DNA of 64,000 nucleotides, from the NCBI GenBank assembly GCA_009746045.1, contig RPFO01000213.1, positions 536,564-600,563 of the forward strand, in the 5' to 3' direction. The DNA comes from Mesostigma viride (lineage: Eukaryota; Streptophyta; Mesostigmatophyceae; Mesostigmatales; Mesostigmataceae). A program made the position numbers and the translations under genes. Position 1 is the first letter of the stretch. Every line of letters begins with the position of its first letter. This document shows positions 33,801 to 44,625 of the stretch, piece by piece. A model generated the notes under the pieces. The model was not told where the DNA came from. It saw only the letters and a program-made list of their open reading frames with translations, and did no database searches.

Positions 33801-33805
33801 CACAC

Positions 33806-34790
33806 ACACCAGGTACACGCTGCATGGGCAGGGAAGACGCTCTTACATGAGAAAAAGCGAGGAAACGTGCGCGAGAAGGATATTAAGAGCGATCCGCGCT
33901 AGAAGGATGCTACAATAGCATCATATATTCAAGAATTAGCAAAGAAAGATGTAGAAAAGAGACAAAAGAAAGAAATAGGAGAGAAAGCAAAGACAGGGAG
34001 CTGCCAAACCGGGCAGACAAAAGGTTACGAGCGGCAAGAGTTGTGAACGCTGCACTTGATTGCTTTCTCTGACTTGTCAACTGCGAAGAGTGACTGATAT
34101 CTCTGGAAATGGTATGCTCAGCATCCCATGGTAATGAAATGGTGAGCTATGCTGTCAGACATGCCTATATAACATAGCTACCCTAGGGTCCTAATACAAA
34201 ACTAGAAATCAAACCATACCGTGAGTTTCCCGGCTCGCACGGCCTCCTCCCTTTGTGCCAACGCCTGCAAACACAACGGGCCGTGGAGGAGGGTGGAAAG
34301 GTGGGCAAGTGTGGAGGAATTTGGGGGGACCGGGTTGAGCAGCGGTGGGGGAAAGATGTGCCGGTCATGATGTTGTCAACTACAGCTGTTGTATCGTGAT
34401 TCACCTTCAATAAGTCTACTGTTCTACATCCGGTGGTGGATGGACACAAGCAATAAAGGCCCCGCCCACAACTCAGATTTCTTTAGAAAATCTACTGATC
34501 TACATTCGATGGCGCCTTCACAGAAGCAGGAAACTCCGCCCACCGGTCAAATGTGACGCCCAACAAAGCCCCAACTTATTTCTTCAAGAAGTATACTGTT
34601 TTACATCCGGTAGTGCTTGGACAGAAGCAATATGTAAAGCCCGCCCACAAATCGGATTTCTTTACGAAAAACCTGTTTTACATTCGATGGGGTCTTGACA
34701 GATTCAAGCAGCAATACTCGTTTCTACCTGCGTGCGACTGCAGCGGCCGAGTGCTGCAACTTGCCTTCACGTCCCAGTCTTCACGTGACA
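33806..34790. other. DNA transposon interior with an ~85-bp imperfect repeat
   Basis: There is no gene. From about 34420 to 34700, imperfect copies of a unit contain TCTACTGTTCTACATCCGGT, an acagaagcaa segment and CCGCCCAC. The CCGCCCAC core occurs three times. This may be regulatory or simply decayed repeat. Confidence 0.5.
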
Positions 34791-34794
34791 GTCC

Positions 34795-35790
34795 TGGTCT
34801 TCACGTCTTCACGTCTTCACGTCTTCACGTCTTCACGTCTTCACGTCTTCACGTCTTCACGACTCACCTGAACTTGCGGCGTATCGTATCTTTGATACCT
34901 TGCATGCACGTCTTCACGTCTTCACGTCTTCACCGCGTCTTCACCTGTCTTCACCACGTCTTCACGTCTTCGCGTCTTCACGTCTTCACGGCTTCACCTG
35001 AACACCTGAACTTCACCTGAACTTGCCGTATCGTGTCTTCACGTCTTCACGTCTTCACGTCTTCACGTCTTCACGTCTTCACCGCGTCTTCACCTGTCTT
35101 CACCACGTCTTCACGGCTTCACGGCTTCACGTCTTCACGGCTTCACCTGAACACCTGAACTTCACCTGAACTTGCCGTATCGTGTCTTCACGTCTTCACG
35201 TCTTCACGTCTTCACGTCTTCACGTCTTCACGTCTTCACCGCGTCTTCACCTGTCTTCACCACGTCTTCACGGCTTCACGGCTTCACGTCTTCACGGCTT
35301 CACCTGAACACCTGAACTTCACCTGAACTTGCCGTATCGTGTCTTCACGTCTTCACGTCTTCACCGCGTCTTCACCTGTCTTCACCACGTCTTCACGGCT
35401 TCACGTCTTCACGTCTTCACGGCTTCACCTGAACACCTGAACTTCACCTGAACTTGCCGTATCGTGTCTTCACGTCTTCACGTCTTCACGTCTTCACGTC
35501 TTCACGTCTTCACCGCGTCTTCACCTGTCTTCACCACGTCTTCACGGCTTCACGGCTTCACGTCTTCACGTCTTCACCTGAACACCTGAACACCTGAACT
35601 TCACCTGAACTTGCCGTATCGTGTCTTCACGTCTTCACGTCTTCACGTCTTCACGTCTTCACGTCTTCACGTCTTCACCGCGTCTTCACCTGTCTTCACC
35701 ACGTCTTCACGGCTTCACGGCTTCACGTCTTCACCGCGTCTTCACCTGTCTTCACCACGTCTTCACGGCTTCACCTGAACACCTGAACTT
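34795..35790. repeat. TTCACGTC octamer minisatellite with higher-order repeat
   Basis: About 1 kb built from the 8-bp unit TTCACGTC and variants (TTCACGGC, TTCACCTG). It is arranged in roughly 160-190-bp higher-order units, each starting GCCGTATCGTG and ending CACCTGAACACCTGAAC. Open frames through it are artefacts. Confidence 0.95.
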
Positions 35791-36303
35791 TGCGTATCGT
35801 ATCTTTCATACATTGCATCATTTGCATGCCTTGGAGCTGCACGTCTTCAAGCAGTGTCACCCAGTTCCCGCTTGATTCAAATGCACTTCGCGCTTGAATT
35901 CGTGACTTCGCCCCGCTCAAGGTGGAAAGAATGATGGGCACTAGCCACGGGAACTATGCCCGATGCTGACAGCCGAAGCGATGACATGGACGAATTGATT
36001 GATTTGTGTTATGCCGGGGACGATTGTAGAAAATGGGTGCTAGGAAAGAAATCTGGTGCCATGAAAGTAGATTTTTTGGCCGGTGCAAACCACCAATGCG
36101 CCGGCCGATGTGGCAAGGTCCTGCACGGCAGCCAGAGCGCACCCAGCCAGAGCGTACCCAGCCGCTGCCGCCGCCGACCCCCGTACTGGTGGGCGTGGAA
36201 CAGACGATGAGAGAGATGCAACGAGCTATGGAGAACCAAAGCAAGAAGGTTGAAGAGCTTGGTTTGCAGCTGCGTCAAGAGGTGCAGAAACAAGTGGTCC
36301 AGC

Positions 36304-36306
<3 letters not shown>

Positions 36307-36348
<42 letters not shown>

Positions 36349-36400
36349 TGCAGCAGCAGCAACTGCAGCAGCAACTGCAGCAGCAACTGCAGCAACAACT

Positions 36401-36448
<48 letters not shown>
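36307..36448 (+). repeat. CAG microsatellite
   Basis: About 45 CAG units with CAACTG interruptions sit inside the coiled-coil frame, encoding poly-Gln. The flanking protein-like frames differ by one base, so tract-length change has probably shifted the frame. Confidence 0.95.
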
Positions 36449-36609
36449 CTTCAGTTCCCGCAGGCAGCGTCGGCAATGTCGCAGTTTCCACAGGCATTGT
36501 CGGCACTGCAGCAGTTTTCGCAGGGACCGTCGGCAGCAGAGCAGTTCCCGCAGGGATCATCGGTGGTGCAGCAGTTCTTTGTGAGTCATTCGTGTAGTGT
36601 TGAGTGGGT

Positions 36610-37640
36610 GGGGGTGGGGGGGGGGGGGGGGGGGGGGGGGTTTGACTGTGTGACTGCGTGGCTGCTTGGCTGGAAAGGAGGGTGCGTGGCTGTGTGGCTG
36701 CGTGGCTGCGCTGCTGCGTGGCTGCGTGGCTGCGTGGCTGCGTGGCTGCTTGGCTGGAAAGGAGGGTGCGTGGCTGTGTGGCTGCGTGGCTGCGCTGCTG
36801 CGTGGCTGCGTGGCTGCGCTGCTGCGTGGCTGCGTGGCTGCGTGGCTGCGTGGCTGCGTGGCTGCGTGGCTGCGTGGCTGCGTGGCTGCGTGGCTGCGTG
36901 GCTGGAAAGGAGGGTGCGTGGCTGTGTGGCTGCGTGGCTGCGCTGCTGCGTGGCTGCGTGGCTGCGTGGCTGCTTGGCTGGAAAGGAGGGTGCGTAGCTG
37001 TGTGGCTGCGTGGCTGCGCTGCTGCGTGGCTGCGTGGCTGCGTGGCTGCGTGGCTGCGTGGCTGCGTGGCTGCGTGGCTGGAAAGGAGGGTGCGTGGCTG
37101 TGTGGCTGCGTGGCTGCGCTGCTGCGTGGCTGCGTGGCTGCGCTGCTGCGTGGCTGCGTGGCTGCGTGGCTGTGTGGCTGCGTGGCTGCGCTGCTGCGTG
37201 GCTGCGTGGCTGCGTGGCTGCTTGGCTGGAAAGGAGGGTGCGTGGCTGTGTGGCTGCGTGGCTGCGTGGCTGCGTGGCTGCGTGGCTGCGTGGCTGGAAA
37301 GGAGGGTGCGTGGCTGTGTGGCTGCGTGGCTGCGCTGCTGCGTGGCTGCGTGGCTGCGTGGCTGCGTGGCTGCTTGGCTGGAAAGGAGGGTGCGTGGCTG
37401 TGTGGCTGCGTAGCTGCGCTGCTGCGTGGCTGCGTGGCTGCGTGGCTGCGTGGCTGCGTGGCTGCGTGGCTGCGTGGCTGCGTGGCTGCGTGGCTGCGTG
37501 GCTGCGTGGCTGCGTGGCTGGAAAGGAGGGTGCGTGGCTGTGTGGCTGCGTGGCTGCGCTGCTGCGTGGCTGCGTGGCTGCGTGGCTGCGTGGCTGGCTG
37601 GGGGGGGGGGGTGCCGGGTGCGTGGATGCGTGGATGTGTG
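36610..37640. repeat. GTGGCTGC octamer minisatellite and G tract
   Basis: A poly-G run (about 36617-36641) is followed by about 1 kb of 8-bp units (GTGGCTGC, with GCTGCTGC and TTGGCTGG variants). They form higher-order units separated by the spacer GGAAAGGAGGGTGCG. A second short G run is at about 37600. It fills the intron of the gene at 35956-37911. WLRGCVAA-type frames are artefacts. Confidence 0.95.
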
Positions 37641-37911
37641 GCTGGGTGGGTGCGTCACTGCGTGGCTGGCTGGCTCTGTGGCTGCGTGGGCGGCTGGATG
37701 GCCGGGTCAGCGTGGCTTCGTGTTCAATGGGATGCTAATATGTTGTTGCCTTTGGATGCCACAGTTCATGGATTCTTTTGTTCACATGCAGGTGCTGCCG
37801 TCTTCCCCATCGACGTCGTCAAGACCGATGTCGCCAAGAAGGATGATGCAATCACTCTCGGCCATGTTTAACTCATGTGGGCCTTCATGGCCATACGGGA
37901 AATATTATTGA

Positions 37912-38387
37912 ATCATTTCTTTGACACTGAGTTGGCACTACGCAACACCTTTGATGCACATGAGTGCAGGGCGCATGTGTTGAAACCATGCAACCATGGC
38001 GATCCCTCAAAAAGTTTGGTTATGTAATAAGTGACACAATTATTCCGGACGTATGATGGCCCAACGTCCTGTAAGGTTGAGTTGTCTTGGAGGAGGAGCG
38101 TGATGACCGCGGAAGCCGCGTGGGTGTCTGTAGTGCTATATCTTGAAGATGTACGGTCTTGGAAGAGTTATGGTCTTGGAATCATATAATAATGAGCTTG
38201 GAATAAAGTTGCGGGCAGCCTTCAATTGGCATATGTTGTCTCATTGCGTTAATGGGTCAATTGTCTTAGTTTATATAATGTATATCTTGGGAAACTCATT
38301 GCTTCAATAAAATGCATGCTAGGCGCAATCAACCCCCACAAACACATCTGAAAACTGCACAGTGCATCAAATGTATCCTAGACAAAA
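37912..38387. other. DNA transposon right subterminal region
   Basis: AT-rich, non-coding. It contains a second AAATGTATCCTA copy (about 38370) next to the terminal inverted repeat. Confidence 0.6.
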
Positions 38388-38977
38388 AAATGTATCCTAA
38401 TCCGGTAAAACCACCCAGGTCCCCAGCTCGGCCGTTTTGCTCACAAGGTCGAAGCTGATCTCAAGGTAAAACTGCGCCCTCACTTCCTTGGACCCTATAA
38501 GGTAGTGGAGCAGCGCGGTGATGTCACCTTTCGCGTAGCTGTCCCTGAAACATGGGGCACCTCCGGTGTTTTCCACCGCAATCAACTCAAGCTCTACCAC
38601 CAGAGTTCGTTTCAGGGACGGGAGACCCCTCCGGCGCCCTTGGAACACAATCCGGAGACGGGAGACGTGGAGGATGAAGTGGCTGCAATCATTGGCCACC
38701 GCGACGTCAAGAAGGGTCGCGGAAACCTCCGCCAATACCGCGTCAAATGGATGTATTCCAGGACAGATGTAGAGAACAGTTGGTTCTCCGAGAAAGAGTT
38801 GGAAGGGTGTGCCCGTCTGTTGTCTGAATACAAGGCCTCTCTCAAAAACAAGTAAGCTTACAGAAGTTCCTGGATTGTTGTGCGTTCGGTTGGTTGTCCC
38901 CTCCCATGTCAACAGATGTCACCACGCGGCAAAGAACCGCAGAGGAACCCCAGCCCGCCACGCAATCCGGGCGGAAG

Positions 38978-39674
38978 AGTTAACGCCAAGCGCATTGGCG
39001 TGATCCTGATTCGACATATCTCTGCGATTCCAGCGGCACCGGAACGAGTTCATTCCGACAAGTATCAAGAAAGTTATGGCGTTCCGACTTCCCGGTCGCG
39101 CGCGAGCGCGAGCCGGCTGTTCTTCTAAGTCGGACGTGAATATTTGCCGACGACATATGGGGTCGACAGTAATTCCTGGGCTGACAGGAATTAGATGCTG
39201 TACCTACGACGGTATTGGATTAATACGTCGTACGCAGGAAATAGGAACCTTAACCTGTGGTCTGTTAGTACCGCAGGCTTAGTCCTGGACTTCTAGGTGC
39301 AGATGCAATAGTCACTGTGGACTGTGCTCTGTGGTCACTGTGCCTGTATGGCAGACCTACTGTATAGGAGTTGGGCGCTGTACAGGTAGTGAATACTGTA
39401 CCGGGGGTGTTATTACTGAGCAGGCCTCCTCGGCTGCTCAGGACTAGCAAGCACAGTGCACAAGTATATAAACAATAGGCCAGTGCCAAATGGGCATCTC
39501 TTGCGAGCCCGCCTCACGTGTTGTGCCTTGACTTGGCAAGCGCGTGTACAAGCCTCAAGTGTGTGAGCGCTGTAACATTATCCAATTTTAACAAAGCTCC
39601 GTTTCCAACCATATTCACACATTGCTGCATTGCAACCATATCCTTCACATTGCGTGTGCTAAGAACGTTTAACT
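38978..39674 (+). repeat. Element A-I 5' LTR
   Basis: 697 bp. It starts AGTTAACGCCAAGCG, with a small hairpin ACGCCAA...TTGGCGT right at the edge, and ends CGTTTAACT. A TATATAAA box lies at about 39465. Confidence 0.93.
39463..39472 (+). promoter_or_regulatory. TATA-like box in the element A LTR
   Basis: The string AGTATATAAAC occurs at the same LTR position in all four LTR copies, about 205 bp before the LTR end. It suits a core promoter for the element RNA. Confidence 0.45.
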
Positions 39675-39767
39675 CAAATTACAACCAGTCTCAGCGGAAC
39701 GGCCAGGAGGGTCGTTGCCGGTTGCGGTGTGCAGCGTTGACGACGCGAGGAGCTCGTCCGGTGGTGA

Positions 39768-41087
39768 ATGGTGCAGGAGGAACAACGGCAGCAGGATTTC
39801 CGGTTTCGGCAGTCTGCTGGGGGTTCGATTTCTCCTGAATTACGCCGTGTTGTTCGGGATCTATCTTTATTGCTTGCAGATCGTCCGCCTGTCAATCGCA
39901 GCTTCGTGCAATTTGTCGACGACCAGGTCGAAGATTGGGAGCGAATTCTGCGGCACGTACAAACCATCGTCATTCCGGAGCACCGGAGCATCGACGACCT
40001 CGAGCAGGAGCTTCACGGGTTGGTCGGCATCCAGACGGTGATTACAGCAGTAGCTGAGCGAGTGCGGACGGAGTTGGCGGCAAGGCGAGGCGAGGTTGCG
40101 GAGGCAGCTGGCGCAGGGCGACACGAGTTTGTACCGACAGCAGCGGGCGCGGGAGTACCACGTACTTTCGCAGGCGTCATCGGCGACGAGGGTGTTGCAG
40201 CGGGGCCAGTTAGGCGTGAACGACGCGGAGCGGAGCACTACAGGCGGCTTGCAGAGGTCGGGGCGACAGCGGAATCGAGCCCTCAGGGTGACCCTGGCCC
40301 GGCCCCTGGGGTACCTTCACATACGGTGGTTGGGCAAGCAGGCGGACAGGCTGCACCTCCGGAACGGCCCGACACCAGGCCTAGGGGTGTGCGTCTATCA
40401 GATATTGTACAGGCTTTGCAAAGAGCCAAGAAGGAGCCTAAGGTGTCCAAGCTTGTCCAGTTGGATGAACCTGAGGTAGCTGCCATGGAGATAGATACCA
40501 ATGCACAGGTTTCTGTCATGGGACCTCAGCATACAGGAGAACTGCTGGTCGGAGAACCAAGTTGCCCCTGGGTGTCTGATTTCAGTGGTAGGACGCATCT
40601 AAGGGTGTTGGGAGAGGTTACTGCCCCTGTCATGGGTGTGGATGTGACCTTCCTTGTCCTAGAGGACTATGATGGCCCTGTGATTTTGGGTCAGAATTTT
40701 CTGGGCAATCCTGGGATTTCTATCAGAGCTACAGCTCTGAGAAGAGATGGCTGGGGGATGATTCCCCTAGAAAATTTCAGGACAACATTTCCAGTCAGGT
40801 GCAGGGCCAAGCCGGTCAAGGGTGTAAAATGGGATGAAGGGGAGGTGCCCCCAGCGGCCAGTTTGGTGATTCCAGCTGTGTTGCACCCCAGCAGTATTGG
40901 CATAACTCACAGGAGCCTTGCTGCACACTCTCCTTTGACATATGACCAGCTGGTCCAAGAGATGAGCTCGCCTACTTTGTTTGAGGCTTGGAAGCTCGCC
41001 TTCTCCAAGGCATTGGAGGAGTGGTTGCAGTTTGAGTGTGCTGCACCAACAGACAGACGTCCCCAGCATCAAGGAAGCTTGCTTTGA
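39768..41087 (+). pseudogene. A-I fused 5' ORF plus retropepsin-like/RT start
   Basis: A 439-codon frame. The first ~169 residues equal the 5' ORF of A-II (QEEQRQQDFRFRQSAGG, helical and acidic/basic). After GATAE it joins pol directly (SSPQGDPGPAPG). The retropepsin-like domain follows: MEIDTNAQVSVM, then PVILGQNFL. The frame ends early at 41087 because a run of five C in A-II (49786-49790 region) is four C here. RT and RNase H continue in another frame from about 41073. The fusion lacks gag knuckles and integrase. Confidence 0.85.
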
Positions 41088-42487
41088 GATTTGTGCTGAA
41101 GAGGAAGGTTGTGGATGAGGTATCAGTGCCCCATGTCAGGCCTGTCCTGAATGAGTATCACGGCACGGGGAGTCTGCCAGGAGAGGAGCTATACACGCCA
41201 GGGATGCTACACGACACATGGAGAATTTTGCTATGTCTCTACGTGGGGTTGCTGAACAGGGGAGCAGCTATGTCATCAGTGCTGCTGGACTTCAAGAGGG
41301 CATTTTTAAAATCTGATCCAGAAGTGGCCAGGAGGGTATGGAAGCAGGATGAGCCTTACTGTGTTGAGGTGCCTGCCATCTGGAAGCTGGAGCTGCATCA
41401 ACAATTCCTGGTTATTCTGAAGGGCCTGGAAGGACTCAGGTCGAGCCCAATCATCTGGAGGCTCACGCTGCAGGAAGCTCTGATCAGTGAGTGTGGCTTG
41501 AGAGTGTCTTCAGTTGATCCCTGTTTGCTGCTGACCCAATGGGAGGGTCTGCCAGTGTATGCTAGTTTGCATGGAGATGATCTGCATTTGCTAGCCCCCA
41601 CGACCTGGCTGAAGAAGTTTATTCCTGTCATCAGTGGCAAGTTTTCACTGGGCAAGGAGCTGTGGCAGGAGCCCAACAAGCCTGTAGTGTTCTGTGGAAT
41701 GCAGGCTACCCTGTTCAGGAGGGACGGGGAGTGGAGTATCAGGCTTCAGGCTGGAGGAGATTATAAACAGACCATTGTGAAGGCCTTGCCAGAGAAGATC
41801 ACCCAGGCTGCAGGACCTGAGTTGAGAGGCATGTGGGCCTGGTTTGCCAGCATCTGTGGTCCGTCTCTGATGGTCCATAGCAGAATGCCTGATGAGGTGC
41901 TTGAGGATGAGAAGCCTCGAGTCATAGCCCGGTTGGTGGAGAGTACCCCTGATCTGATTTTGTCTGGGATTGACTTTGCCCAGCCTATCACCTTGGAGAT
42001 CTTTGTTGACAGTTCCATGGATGCTCGCCAGGTTACCAAGGTCAGGGGGAGATCTGCTGCTCTGTTTGCTTTTTATCAGAGCAGGGCAAGTTTGTTCAGC
42101 TGGTACAGCAGACTGCAGAAGAGGGTCTGTATCAGTTCAGATGTGGCAGAATGCAGGGCCATATGCGAGGGGATCCAGTCCAGCTTGTACATAAAAGAGT
42201 TAATGCTGGAGCTGGCTTCAGTTACCCCTTGGACCTTGCAGATGGAGACGTTGTTGCTAACAGACAGCATGGGTATGGTCCAGTTTGTTCACAAGCAGCT
42301 GGCCAGAAGCCGGGACCTGGATTATTTGTTGCTGAAGGAGTTGGCCAGTTTGGTTGACTTGAAGCATATCCCTGGCGAGGAGAACCCTGCTGATGCATTG
42401 ACAAAGCTGCCGCACAAGGCCCCAGCCCAGTACAATGTACTGAGGAAGCTCATGAATGCTGACTGTCAAGTCGGTCTATCTGTCTAA
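41073..42487 (+). pseudogene. A-I reverse transcriptase and RNase H
   Basis: Continuation after the 1-nt deletion. It is open from 41036, with true homology to A-II from about 41073. It contains VLLDFKRAFLKSD, LKGLEGLRSSPIIWR, the HGDD palm motif (about 41575), and RNase H with FVDSSMDARQ, SSDVAECRAI and ADALTKLPHK. It differs from A-II by a few substitutions. Severed from an initiator, it could be expressed only by frameshifting. Confidence 0.85.
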
Positions 42488-43233
42488 AAGCTGAGAGCTG
42501 GGTGCTTAAGTCTCTGGATATCAGGCTGGGAGCTTGATTGTACATAATCCTGAGCACACCTTGAGGGGTGAGACATGTCTCTGGTGTGGGAATGTCTGAC
42601 ATTGTCTCTGATGGAGAGATGTCTATCTGGGGTTTTCATCTCAGTCTGAGGTTTCCCCAGATCTGTGGTTTGTGGGCGGGGTTCGATTCCCTGGTGCCGT
42701 CTTAAGGCGGAGTTTCACGGACTGGCTGACCCACCCACCGTGCTGGTGAGGTGGCGACAGGTCCCCTGATTTTCCACGGTTGGAACGAGTATGGGAGCTT
42801 GTGTTTGCATGTGCTTCGCGTAGATGTTGTGTCTGGTTCGATAAGGGGCAGCAGACCGGCGCCGACTCCCGTCTGGGGGTCAGCAATGTTTTCTGATGAG
42901 CTGTTGTGGGTGATCTGTGGGGTTTCGCCTAAGGTCCTGAAGGTTGTACATACTTCTCAAGTTCTTAGCTGAACACCTATGGGCTGCCACAGTTGGCCAA
43001 CCTCTTGTACATGGGTAACACAACGAGCCTCCCGTGAAGGGATAGGGACTCATTGTAATTTGTTTGTGCTCCTGAGCCAGTATGGGTGCTATGTACATAT
43101 AATAAGGAATCCAAGCTGACTGTCATGCCCAGTGGGTTGTGACTTGTAGTCGGGGAGGATGTCCAGTACCCATTGTGTGTGTTTGTATGTAGACTTGTGT
43201 GAGCTGCTACAGCTCAAGAAAAGAAAGGATTGG
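42488..43233 (+). other. A-I 3' untranslated region and polypurine tract
   Basis: There is no gene. It ends in AAGAAAAGAAAGGATTGG just before the 3' LTR, a plausible polypurine tract. The same region lies at 51214-51960 in A-II. Confidence 0.7.
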
Positions 43234-43930
43234 AGTTAACGCCAAGCGCATTGGCGTGATCCTGATTCGACATATCTCTGCGATTCCAGCGGCACCGGAA
43301 CGAGTTCATTCCGACAAGTATCAAGAAAGTTATGGCGTTCCGACTTCCCGGTCGCGCGCGAGCGCGAGCCGGCTGTTCTTCTAAGTCGGACGTGAATATT
43401 TGCCGACGACATATGGGGTCGACAGTAATTCCTGGGCTGACAGGAATTAGATGCTGTACCTACGACGGTATTGGATTAATACGTCGTACGCAGGAAATAG
43501 GAACCTTAACCTGTGGTCTGTTAGTACCGCAGGCTTAGTCCTGGACTTCTAGGTGCAGATGCAATAGTCACTGTGGACTGTGCTCTGTGGTCACTGTGCC
43601 TGTATGGCAGACCTACTGTATAGGAGTTGGGCGCTGTACAGGTAGTGAATACTGTACCGGGGGTGTTATTACTGAGCAGGCCTCCTCGGCTGCTCAGGAC
43701 TAGCAAGCACAGTGCACAAGTATATAAACAATAGGCCAGTGCCAAATGGGCATCTCTTGCGAGCCCGCCTCACGTGTTGTGCCTTGACTTGGCAAGCGCG
43801 TGTACAAGCCTCAAGTGTGTGAGCGCTGTAACATTATCCGATTTTAACAAAGCTCCGTTTCCAACCATATTCACACATTGCTGCATTGCAACCATATCCT
43901 TCACATTGCGTGTGCTAAGAACGTTTAACT
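43234..43930 (+). repeat. Element A-I 3' LTR
   Basis: 697 bp, same ends as the 5' LTR. I noticed one difference from the 5' LTR (TATCCGATT versus TATCCAATT). Followed by GGAAG. Confidence 0.93.
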
Positions 43931-44625
43931 GGAAGCGTCCCCGTGAAAGTACCGATTGAGGAAGAATCGGGCTCTGAACCGGAGGAGCATTATGAGGAGG
44001 AGCATTATGAGGAGGAGCATTATGAGGAGGAGGATTATGAGGAGGAACAGTATGAAGAGGGCCAGTTCGAAGAGGAGTATGAGGAGAACCCTGAGTTCAC
44101 GCATGCTGAGTCTTACCCGGTTGAGGCCGACCCGACCTCCCACGAGCAGGCGTACCAACCTGAGCAACCATGTCCAAATGGTCCAGGTGTTCTCCCTCTC
44201 CCGAGCATGGAGCCCTCCCCGTGGATACAAGCGCAGCCCGGCCCGTCACAGCCAGTCGGGTATGTGTTGGCGCCGCCATGGACTCCGCAGGCTTCACCGT
44301 ATGGTGGTTATGGAATGGTGCCCGCTGGTTATCCTGTCTACCACCCGTCACCAGATCCATCCGGTTATGCTATGCCTGCACTCGCGAGCCCAAGCGACTT
44401 GGCCGATCATGATAACAAGCGGATCGACCGGTTGTGCTCTACTATGGAGCAAATGCTTAAGCTTATGACCCAATCGGCTGTAGCCCCTGGCGCCGCCAAT
44501 CCCACGGCTGGCAACGGCTCCATCGCTGGCGTAGCAGTAAGCGCCTCACCCCTGCCTGTGGTCCCGGTACCAACAGTGGCCCCTGAGTCTGCTGTGGCCC
44601 CTGAGTCTGTTGTGGCCCCTGAGTC

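Larger units (their letters stand above)
35956..37911 (+). pseudogene. DNA transposon gene 2: coiled coil, poly-Q, one intron
   Basis: The ATG is at 35956 (MPDADSRSDDMDELIDLCYA). The protein-like signal moves to a second frame near 36120, giving a coiled coil (EQTMREMQRAMENQSKKVEE) that runs into a CAG tract of about 40 codons. It emerges in a third frame as Q-rich repeats (LQFPQAASAMSQFPQALSAL). The exon ends at 36580 with a consensus donor (TTT|GTGAGT). A 1211-nt intron is almost wholly minisatellite. The acceptor at 37790-37791 continues in phase 0 to VLPSSPSTSSRP ... and a stop at 37909-37911. At least two frameshifts, one in the CAG tract, make it a probable pseudogene. The layout resembles accessory DNA-binding proteins of large DNA transposons, which is inference. 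Confidence 0.5.
22796..38416. mobile_element. TIR DNA transposon, 15.6 kb, superfamily unassigned
   Basis: Perfect 29-bp terminal inverted repeats (22796-22824 and 38388-38416) begin GGGTGGTTTTACCGG. A 3-bp target duplication AGG flanks them (22793-22795, 38417-38419). Removing element and one AGG restores the gypsy integrase reading frame, which confirms the boundaries. Further copies of AAATGTATCCTA lie just inside both ends (about 22838 and 38370), as expected for transposase-binding subterminal repeats. Without the nested Copia element B it is 9.7 kb. It carries two decayed genes in opposite orientations and several minisatellites. I recognise no DDE transposase, and the ends do not match CACTA. 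Confidence 0.85.
21524..38855 (+). pseudogene. Gypsy Pol: integrase and chromodomain, interrupted
   Basis: This continues pol one frame away from the reverse transcriptase (open 21411-22795), probably through a 1-nt indel near 21.5 kb. The zinc-binding HHCC part (ELHDAALGGHKG ... CQSCQ) precedes the catalytic core: D in MMDFVGPF (about 22118), D in ADRDKLF (22308) and E in SHLVERLNR (22410). The coding sequence stops at 22795 at the DNA transposon and resumes in frame at 38420. There it encodes the rest of the C-terminal domain (KLRPHFLGPYKVV) and a chromodomain (about 38680-38810: VAAIIGHRDVKKGRG ... YRVKWMYSR ... SWFSEKEL), ending at 38855. Chromodomains direct integration to marked chromatin. 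The coding parts are 21524-22795 and 38420-38855. Confidence 0.9.
38978..43930 (+). mobile_element. Copia-type element A-I, deletion derivative
   Basis: A 4953-bp element with 697-bp LTRs (38978-39674, 43234-43930) that differ at one position I noticed. Target duplication is GGAAG (38973-38977, 43931-43935). LTR ends are AGTTAA...TTAACT. Compared with A-II it lacks a segment equal to 45921-48999 (3079 bp), removing most of gag and all of integrase. The junction (40274/40275) fuses the 5' ORF in frame to the protease-like/RT region. It must have been mobilised in trans or have deleted its interior after insertion. The near-identical LTRs make it the youngest element by this measure together with gypsy and B. 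Confidence 0.93.

Noticed and set aside
33663-33902. 79-codon frame repeating the start of the element B gag frame
   Set aside because: Lies in the 3' LTR and its flank. It only shows that the frame before 28219 is LTR sequence.
34553-35875. SSRLHVFTSSRLH frames
   Set aside because: Translation of the TTCACGTC array.
34795-37640. CRISPR-like regular repeats
   Set aside because: Units are contiguous octamers without unique spacers, in eukaryotic transposon DNA.
36009-37871. Long WLRGCVAA and SHAATQPR frames on both strands
   Set aside because: Octamer minisatellite read in several frames. The unit and its higher-order length avoid stops.
42670-42700. tRNA T-arm-like CGGGGTTCGATTCCCTG, also at about 51404
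   Set aside because: The T-arm pairs, but no matching acceptor stem or D-arm lies upstream. It is part of the element A 3' untranslated region in both copies.
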